Part shown: piece after piece, positions 58,603-64,000 of the stretch | How positions within the stretch are numbered: the first letter of the stretch is position 1 | Layout of the letters: the number at the start of each line of letters is the position of its first letter | Source: Trichormus sp. M33_DOE_039 | GTDB taxonomy: Bacteria; Cyanobacteriota; Cyanobacteriia; Cyanobacteriales; Nostocaceae | Reading direction: 5' to 3' | NCBI GenBank assembly: GCA_015296085.1 | Contig: DVDT01000015.1 | Location: 47,796 to 111,795 of the forward strand | Length of the DNA: 64,000 nt | The notes under the pieces: model-generated | Told to the model about the DNA's origin: nothing | Seen by the model: only the letters and a program-made list of their open reading frames with translations | The model's database searches: none | Program-made: the position numbers and the translations under genes

Positions 58603-59523
58603 ATGCCATACTTGAGTGATGTAAGTGCAATTCGTGCCATAGTTGCTGAATATACTCAAGCTACTACTCTGTGGATAGATACCGAAGTAGCTGAATTTAA
58701 AAGTCGTAATCCCAGACTATCGCTGATTCAGGTGTTAGATGATCCTCACGATATGAGCGGCGATCGCGTTTACCTTTTAGATGTCCTCAATCAACCTGAT
58801 CTAGTAGCTGATTTTATTGAGCAGGTTATGCTCAATCCATCCATTGAGAAAGTCTTTCATAACGCTAGTTATGACCTAAAACTTTTGGGTAATAAACAAG
58901 CTAAAAATATCACTTGCACTTTAGAATTAGCGAAAAAAATTCCCTACTATCTCTTACCATTACCTAATTATCAATTACAAACATTAGCCACAGAATTATG
59001 TAATTTTAACTATGTAGATAAACAGGCACAAAGTAGTGATTGGGGACAAAGACCACTCAGTGATGAACAAATAGAATATGCTTATCTAGACTGTATTTAT
59101 CTTGCTCAAATACATCAACGTTTGTTAGAATTAGGATTAAGGAGCAACCCAGAACCAATATCAGAAGATTTAACAGTTTTGAGTACACAATTTACTCAAA
59201 TTGCCGAACAATGGAAGCTGTTAAACTCTGAATATGAGCATCTACAAGAGCGGTTAAAAAAAGCCATGCAGGCTCAAAATGTAGCCGAGACTGCTGTTTG
59301 TAAACTGACTAGTTATGAGCGTAAAGTGGTAAAAGTACAGTTTACAGAACTAGCTAGACTAGTACAAAATCAAGATATTAGTTTAGATTTTCCGGTTACT
59401 CTCACTCAGAAGATGCAAAAAGATTTAGGGGAGAATCTTGAACAGTTATCTGTGGATATCGAAACCACTCAATCTTCCCGGCTGACTCCCAAAAAGTTAG
59501 AAGATGATGAAGATGAAGGATAG
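58603..59523 (+). CDS. rnd: Ribonuclease D-type 3'-5' exonuclease
   Basis: The 306-residue protein has a DEDDy exonuclease domain (about 1-200): WIDTEVAEF with Asp26 and Glu28, FHNASYDLKLL, and SDEQIEYAYLDCIYL with the YxxxD pattern. Residues 200-306 form a coiled helical tail. A standard HRDC domain was not identified. It processes 3' ends of tRNA and other RNAs. AAGGA lies close to the start codon. Confidence 0.88.
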   Translation: MPYLSDVSAIRAIVAEYTQATTLWIDTEVAEFKSRNPRLSLIQVLDDPHDMSGDRVYLLDVLNQPDLVADFIEQVMLNPSIEKVFHNASYDLKLLGNKQAKNITCTLELAKKIPYYLLPLPNYQLQTLATELCNFNYVDKQAQSSDWGQRPLSDEQIEYAYLDCIYLAQIHQRLLELGLRSNPEPISEDLTVLSTQFTQIAEQWKLLNSEYEHLQERLKKAMQAQNVAETAVCKLTSYERKVVKVQFTELARLVQNQDISLDFPVTLTQKMQKDLGENLEQLSVDIETTQSSRLTPKKLEDDEDEG

Positions 59524-59787
59524 GCACAATTCGTAATTTTGTAGCACATCAATCAAGTATGTAATTCAATATATTTGGCTAAAAGTATAATAAATAACAA
59601 TAGAATTTATTTTATAAAATTCCCGGTTGTGTAAACAGACTACTGTTAATTAAACCTAGAGGAGAGGAGGTAAGCGCGTCTATTGGCTGGGTTCATCTCA
59701 AAATAATTAGCATTCATATTTAGTGAGTCTTCAACACTGAATTTGGTACTAGTTATATCCAGTTTTGATAGCGATTGAGAGCAACTT

Positions 59788-60633
59788 ATGAAACTGCGGT
59801 TATTGGAGCAAAGGCGGGTGAAGTTAACTAAAATATTGACGATAGGTGTGTTGACCGCACTAAGCGCAATTACCATTGTTTCTTGTAGTAACAATAAAGA
59901 TGTTTTGGTGACAGAAATAGGAGTGAATACTCCCAACCGTCGGTCAGCAAAAAACTCTCAAGCTGGACTAGCTTATATTGAAGGGCAAAAACAGCACGCC
60001 CAAGGTAATTTGCAAGCTGCGATCGCAGCTTACAATAAAGCCTTGAGCCTAAATTCTGAATATGGTGCAGCCTATAGAGGTAGGGGCTTAACTTATTTTG
60101 ATTTAGGTGACAAACAAAAAGCGATCGCAGATTACAACGAAGCTATCCGCCTTTCTCCCAACGACGCAGAAGCCTTCAATAGTCGAGGAAACGCCCGCGC
60201 CTCTTTAGGTGATCAAGCTGGTGCAATCTCTGACTATAACGAAGCGATTCGCCTATCACCCAATTATGCCGAAGCCTACAATAATCGGGGAAATGCGCTT
60301 TCCGTACAGGGAGACAAAAGCGGCTCAATTGAAGACTTTAACCAAGCCATTCGTCTCAATCCCAGATACGCAATTGCTTACAATAACCGGGGAAATGCTC
60401 GTGCTGCTCAAGGTGACGCACAAGGAGCAATCAGCGATTACAATCAAGCCATTCGGATCAATCCTAACTTTGGTGCAGCCTACAACAACCGTGGAAACGC
60501 CCGTGCAGCCCAAGGTGACAAACAAGCAGCCTTAGAAGACTTAAAAAAAGCAGCAGCCATCTTTCAAAGACAAAATAATAATGATTTATATCAGCAAGTG
60601 ATGAACAACATTAACGAACTGGGACAACAGTAA
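59788..60633 (+). CDS. TPR-repeat lipoprotein
   Basis: The 281-residue protein has a lipoprotein signal (basic N-terminus, helix, lipobox IVSC with Cys33). Five to six TPR units follow from about residue 62 (for example AYNNRGNARAAQGDAQGAISDYNQAI). It should be anchored to a membrane and act as a protein-interaction scaffold. The repeats are very similar to one another at DNA level, so recent repeat expansion is likely. A clear operon partner is absent. Confidence 0.85.
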   Translation: MKLRLLEQRRVKLTKILTIGVLTALSAITIVSCSNNKDVLVTEIGVNTPNRRSAKNSQAGLAYIEGQKQHAQGNLQAAIAAYNKALSLNSEYGAAYRGRGLTYFDLGDKQKAIADYNEAIRLSPNDAEAFNSRGNARASLGDQAGAISDYNEAIRLSPNYAEAYNNRGNALSVQGDKSGSIEDFNQAIRLNPRYAIAYNNRGNARAAQGDAQGAISDYNQAIRINPNFGAAYNNRGNARAAQGDKQAALEDLKKAAAIFQRQNNNDLYQQVMNNINELGQQ

Positions 60634-60650
60634 TTTCTATTTATAGTTAG

Positions 60651-60783
60651 CGGAAGATAGGCGTTTCATTTCACATAGTTTTACCGCTATTGCCCATTTA
60701 GCTTTTTATTCAAATTGTTTTTGTGTCTTTTGTCAGGCATCTGGAAGTATTTCTGAGTAGCCTATTTTTAGTTGTAATGACAT
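60651..60783 (-). pseudogene. Decayed duplicate of the UPF0175 antitoxin gene
   Basis: On the minus strand from 60783 the frame reads MSLQLKIGYSEILPDA, then a stop, then QKTQKQFE, a second stop, then KAKWAIAVKLCEMKRLSS. It matches the intact UPF0175 gene at 61421-61675 over its first 45 codons, with stops at codons 17 and 25. The 3' half is missing. It lies downstream of the intact UPF0175/PIN pair in the same orientation. Confidence 0.8.
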
Positions 60784-60927
60784 AGGCTCATCACTAACTC
60801 ATTTAATTTAATTATGTGACATCATCTTGAGTGTTGCGATCGCGCCTGTTTTCACTCATGCTGAAGGTGGATGCAGCAAAGACTACATTGATTCTGAGAC
60901 AGCGATCGCCATTGTGGCATTTAGTGA

Positions 60928-61428
60928 TTAACTTGTCTCTCCTGCTTGTTGAAGTGCAAAGTTGATGACTTTATCACTAAGCCGGATACCTTTGTTGTTC
61001 ATACGTTCAATAGCTTGCTGCATGATAATAGGATATCCTTCCTGCTTGGCTCGTAATAAAATGCCAATAGAGCCTGTGAGTGAAAGACCACTTAACCTAG
61101 CTATTCTTCTACCTACTGTTTCATCTATGCAGACAGTTTGGATATTTTGATTTAAAGCCAACTGAATTACAGATGCTTCACCTAAATCTAGAGAATTGAG
61201 TAAAAGAGGAGATATATTGAGTGGGGTTGGCGATTTCTCTAACCAATTGGCAGCCTCAAATTCTGGTACTGCAAACCCACTTGTACCTCCTACTATTATT
61301 TCTTGGCAAACTTCAAAAGGAACTAATACTTGAGCGTAAAGCGATCGCAATACCTCTAAATCCCCAAGTGCCGCTACTATACTGATTAAGGGAGCAGTAT
61401 TAATAACTATGTTCTCAGTTTTAGGCAT
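60928..61428 (-). CDS. DUF3368 PIN-like toxin
   Basis: The 166-residue protein starts IVINTAPLISIVAALGDLEVL, with the PIN-type Asp replaced by Asn in NTAPL, as is usual in DUF3368. It contains LDLGEASVIQLALNQ and TVCIDETVGRRIARLSGL, the acidic positions of the fold. DUF3368 proteins are partners of UPF0175 proteins in putative type II toxin-antitoxin pairs and probably act as nucleases. It overlaps the UPF0175 gene by 8 bases and is translated after it. Confidence 0.85.
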   Translation of the reverse strand: MPKTENIVINTAPLISIVAALGDLEVLRSLYAQVLVPFEVCQEIIVGGTSGFAVPEFEAANWLEKSPTPLNISPLLLNSLDLGEASVIQLALNQNIQTVCIDETVGRRIARLSGLSLTGSIGILLRAKQEGYPIIMQQAIERMNNKGIRLSDKVINFALQQAGETS

Positions 61429-61675
61429 TCTCTAAATCAGTCAGCAATTCATCTTCTGTTAAATCAATCATCGCTACACCATAATGATGTAAATTTAGTA
61501 AAAAAGAAACCCTATCTATGCTTAATAATTCGGCAGCCATACCTGAAGATAGACGTTTCATTTCAAAGAGTTTTACCACCATTGCCCATTTAGCTTCTTG
61601 CTCAAATTGTTCTCGTGTCTTTTGTAAGGCATCAGGAAGTGTTGCTGGGTAGTCTATTTTCAGTTGTAATGACAT
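61421..61675 (-). CDS. UPF0175 antitoxin
   Basis: The 84-residue protein has a short N-terminal strand (MSLQLKIDYPATLPDALQ) and a helix-turn-helix region (KLFEMKRLSSGMAAELLSID, then RVSFLLNLHHYGV), the UPF0175 pattern. It should neutralise and help regulate the adjacent DUF3368 toxin. A decayed second copy lies about 0.65 kb downstream. Confidence 0.85.
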   Translation of the reverse strand: MSLQLKIDYPATLPDALQKTREQFEQEAKWAMVVKLFEMKRLSSGMAAELLSIDRVSFLLNLHHYGVAMIDLTEDELLTDLENA

Positions 61676-61855
61676 ATACTTTTGATTTATTTACTATATA
61701 ATCTTACTTTTAACACTATTATTCTCCCAAAATATCCGGTGATATCCGATTTTTAAAACATTGGTAATTGTTATGAGTGAGTGAATTACTCGAATGAGAA
61801 AGCAAATAGCTTAAAAAATAAAGCTATCTGCTTGTTTGCTAACCGAACTCAATTT

Positions 61856-63877
61856 TTACCCTTGCATTAATGCTTTAAACCGTTCATCATTTCTAATACC
61901 ATCAAAATCGGGGTTGCTTAATGCTTCTTGACGGCATCGAGAAGCATTAAGATTTATTGCTTTTTGCAAGTCTTCAATTGCTAGGTCAATGTTTCCTTGC
62001 AAAGCATAACAGCAAGCTTTGCCATAATGACCACTTTCATCATTAGGTTTTAATTCTAGTGCTTTGTCACAACTAATTAGTGCCTCTTGGTAGCGTCCTG
62101 CACGAGCTAGTAAAATACCTTGATTAGTCCACCATAGAGGATCGTCTGGTTGAAGTTTGACAGCTTCGTTGATATTTGCCAGTGCTTCGTCATAACGACC
62201 TAATAAACTCAGGGTTAAACCCTTAGCAGATAAATAATTTGGTTTATTTGGCGTAATCTTTAAAGCCTTATTATAGCTAGTCAATGCTTCCTCATAACGT
62301 TTTAACCATTTTAGAGTGACACCTTGATTGAACCATGCTTCGGGTAAGTCATCTTTAATAGCCAAGGCTTTGTCATAGCTAGCCAATTCTTCCTCATAAC
62401 GTTCTAAATCACTCAGTACAATACCTCTATTGAACCATGCTTCGGGTAAGTCATCTTTAATAGCCAAAGCTTTGTCATAACTGGCTAATGCTTCCTCATA
62501 ACGTTCTAACCTTTTCAGTGCAATACCTTGAGCCAACCATGCTTCGGGTAAGTCATCTTTAATAGCCAAAGCTTTGTCATAACTGGCTAATGCTTCCTCA
62601 TAACGTTCTAAATTCATCAGCAAAACACCCCGATTACTCCAAGCTTTGGGCAAATCATCTTTAATTCCTAAGGCCTTTTCATGGATAGCCAAAGATTTTT
62701 CGTATTCTCCTGATTCGTATAGCAAATCGGCGACATTTAGAAATAGACGACTGCTAAATTCAGGATAAGTATCAGTAGCAATAAGTTCAGCTTGTTCAAT
62801 TGCCCGCATTAGCAAATCTTTTCGCTGAATAGGGTTGCTTCTTAGGGATTTATACAACAGTCCTGCATATTTACCCAGCCCATCTTTTAACAAGTCAACT
62901 TGAGTGAAACAAGGTCTTAATGCTGCCTCTATCTCTTCCTTAGAGGGGCCAGTCCCATTTTCGTAATTAATATCATATTTAGCTGGATCGTTTGCTAACA
63001 TTACCCAACTAAAGATAAATCCCAATTTTATGCTTTTCAAAAACCTCTCAGTCGAATCCGGTAAGAGTCGATAATTCTCTACTGCTGCTTCCGCAACAAC
63101 TGCTGTAAAAGGAATTATCACTACTTCCAGTTGCTTCAAATAGCGAGAAGCAAACAAATGTGAGATGAATTGACGCTGACCCTCATCTCTTATTGCAAAA
63201 AGAGCATGATAGAGAAATTCAGCAGTGTACTGTCGCCAATCAGCGTTTTCGTATTTTTCTGGCTCAGGACTATCTTGGGTAACTTCTTGGTTCGCTTGTT
63301 GCTCAAAATATATAGCTAGCAATTCATGGATTGCACGAAATTGTGTTTTATCATCTTGACAGAATGAAAGTCGAAAAACATTACGGGCCACATCATCCAA
63401 GCGATAGCGACCTTGAACAAACTCAACAAAATCACACTTTATTAGCCAATCAAAACAGTTGAAATTAGCACAAGCACCAGTTTCAAAGTCTATTCCTTGT
63501 TTTTGCATTAAATACTCAATTAACGACCGATCAAACCAACGGCAACAAGCTGCTATTTGGACTATTTCCTTTTGCTTTGTACTCAATCCTTGCAGTAGTA
63601 GATTAGTAATTTCTTGGTTGCCACGAGAAAAATCAATCTCTCTATTGGCTTCCTTCTCTCGTTTAATCCATTGAAGATAATAAGGTAAACCTTTAGTTGC
63701 TTTATATATTTTCTGAATATCACCAGATTTGGTAATGCCGATATGCTGAAGATATTCCTTTGTCTGTTCTTTATTGAATTCATCTAGTCGTTGTTCATAT
63801 ATCAAATCCCTATCCTGCTGCAATTTGCGCCAACTTTCTTTCTCAAGTAAAGAACGTCGTCTCATTTCTTGCACCAA
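61856..63877 (-). CDS. STAND-like TPR protein without the NTPase core
   Basis: The 673-residue protein opens with the lid/winged-helix end of a STAND-type ATPase (EQRLDEFNKEQTKEYLQHIG, then KATKGLPYYLQWIKRE, then a cysteine-rich helical part). About eight TPR units follow (370-650; the unit AIKDDLPEAWFNRGIVLSDL recurs). The P-loop and Walker B that normally precede it are absent, and an in-frame stop lies upstream at 63919-63917. The start is therefore uncertain (TTG at 63877 or ATG at 63865). Either the gene is a truncated remnant or it works without the NTPase. The 123 bases to the window end are stop-rich. Confidence 0.72.
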   Translation of the reverse strand: MVQEMRRRSLLEKESWRKLQQDRDLIYEQRLDEFNKEQTKEYLQHIGITKSGDIQKIYKATKGLPYYLQWIKREKEANREIDFSRGNQEITNLLLQGLSTKQKEIVQIAACCRWFDRSLIEYLMQKQGIDFETGACANFNCFDWLIKCDFVEFVQGRYRLDDVARNVFRLSFCQDDKTQFRAIHELLAIYFEQQANQEVTQDSPEPEKYENADWRQYTAEFLYHALFAIRDEGQRQFISHLFASRYLKQLEVVIIPFTAVVAEAAVENYRLLPDSTERFLKSIKLGFIFSWVMLANDPAKYDINYENGTGPSKEEIEAALRPCFTQVDLLKDGLGKYAGLLYKSLRSNPIQRKDLLMRAIEQAELIATDTYPEFSSRLFLNVADLLYESGEYEKSLAIHEKALGIKDDLPKAWSNRGVLLMNLERYEEALASYDKALAIKDDLPEAWLAQGIALKRLERYEEALASYDKALAIKDDLPEAWFNRGIVLSDLERYEEELASYDKALAIKDDLPEAWFNQGVTLKWLKRYEEALTSYNKALKITPNKPNYLSAKGLTLSLLGRYDEALANINEAVKLQPDDPLWWTNQGILLARAGRYQEALISCDKALELKPNDESGHYGKACCYALQGNIDLAIEDLQKAINLNASRCRQEALSNPDFDGIRNDERFKALMQG

Positions 63878-64000
63878 GCGTAGATACCCGTAAAAAAACC
63901 AATAATCAGTCCAAAACTATAACAACCGTCAAATCAAAACGGACAAGTATAGTTAGTTACAAATATAACTTAGCCTCTGTAGTATTACAGAAACAGAAGA

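Overview
The window comes from a filamentous, heterocyst-type cyanobacterium, most likely Nostoc/Anabaena/Trichormus. The signs are the very frequent HIP1 octamer (GCGATCGC), arrays of short tandem heptamers (STRR type) in intergenic DNA, and a set of cyanobacterial genes: CP12, cyanobacterial-type Hfq, a biliverdin-type phytochrome, the 703-residue arginine dihydrolase AgrE/ArgZ, a membrane acyl-lipid desaturase and GDT1-type manganese exporters. The DNA is gene-dense chromosomal sequence. No tRNA, rRNA, CRISPR array or complete insertion sequence was recognised.

Layout. 1-5 kb: the start of a glycosyltransferase cut by the window edge, a VanY-type peptidase, DUF2808 and membrane proteins, a GNAT enzyme and two half-size GDT1 exporters. 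5-9 kb: a Tat-exported GMC oxidoreductase, a decayed gene and aminopeptidase P. 9-17 kb: an FG-GAP/VCBS propeller protein, DUF423, trmB, a metallophosphoesterase, a FIST sensor, CP12 and small cyanobacterial genes. 17-20 kb: cbiD and guaA, with a clear terminator. 20-27.7 kb: a two-component block of phytochrome kinase, single-domain response regulator and REC-PAS-histidine kinase, plus a REC-PAS-GGDEF cyclase preceded by the tail of a lost kinase. 27.7-33 kb: a CDF transporter, dapF divergent from hfq, a CPA2 antiporter and a structured repeat. 33-40 kb: a histidine kinase, DUF2141, an ABC permease, a ROK kinase and pyrG. 40-46 kb: a four-gene envelope cassette of amidase, HEAT protein, pentapeptide membrane protein and a second amidase. 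46-50 kb: hicBA, DUF2085 and agrE. 50-54 kb: a double-phytase secreted protein and a Nudix hydrolase. 54.5-57 kb: a TetR regulator fused to a degenerate recombinase-like domain, divergent from a desaturase, with palindromic sites between them. 57-64 kb: ogt, a kinase-like protein, RNase D, a TPR lipoprotein, a UPF0175/PIN toxin-antitoxin pair with a decayed copy, and a STAND-like TPR protein lacking its NTPase core.

How parts fit. The phytochrome, response regulator and hybrid kinase are packed as one operon, probably a red/far-red phosphorelay, with a c-di-GMP synthase just upstream. AgrE links arginine (for example from cyanophycin) to ornithine/proline and ammonia. The amidase cassette looks like a peptidoglycan-remodelling unit in which the second amidase has lost a zinc ligand. 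The TetR fusion probably controls itself and the desaturase through AAGTGnCACTT-like palindromes.

The least ordinary features are the TetR-recombinase-like fusion with its operators, the amidase cassette, three gene remnants not visible as intact genes, and genes whose start or end is built from heptamer repeats.
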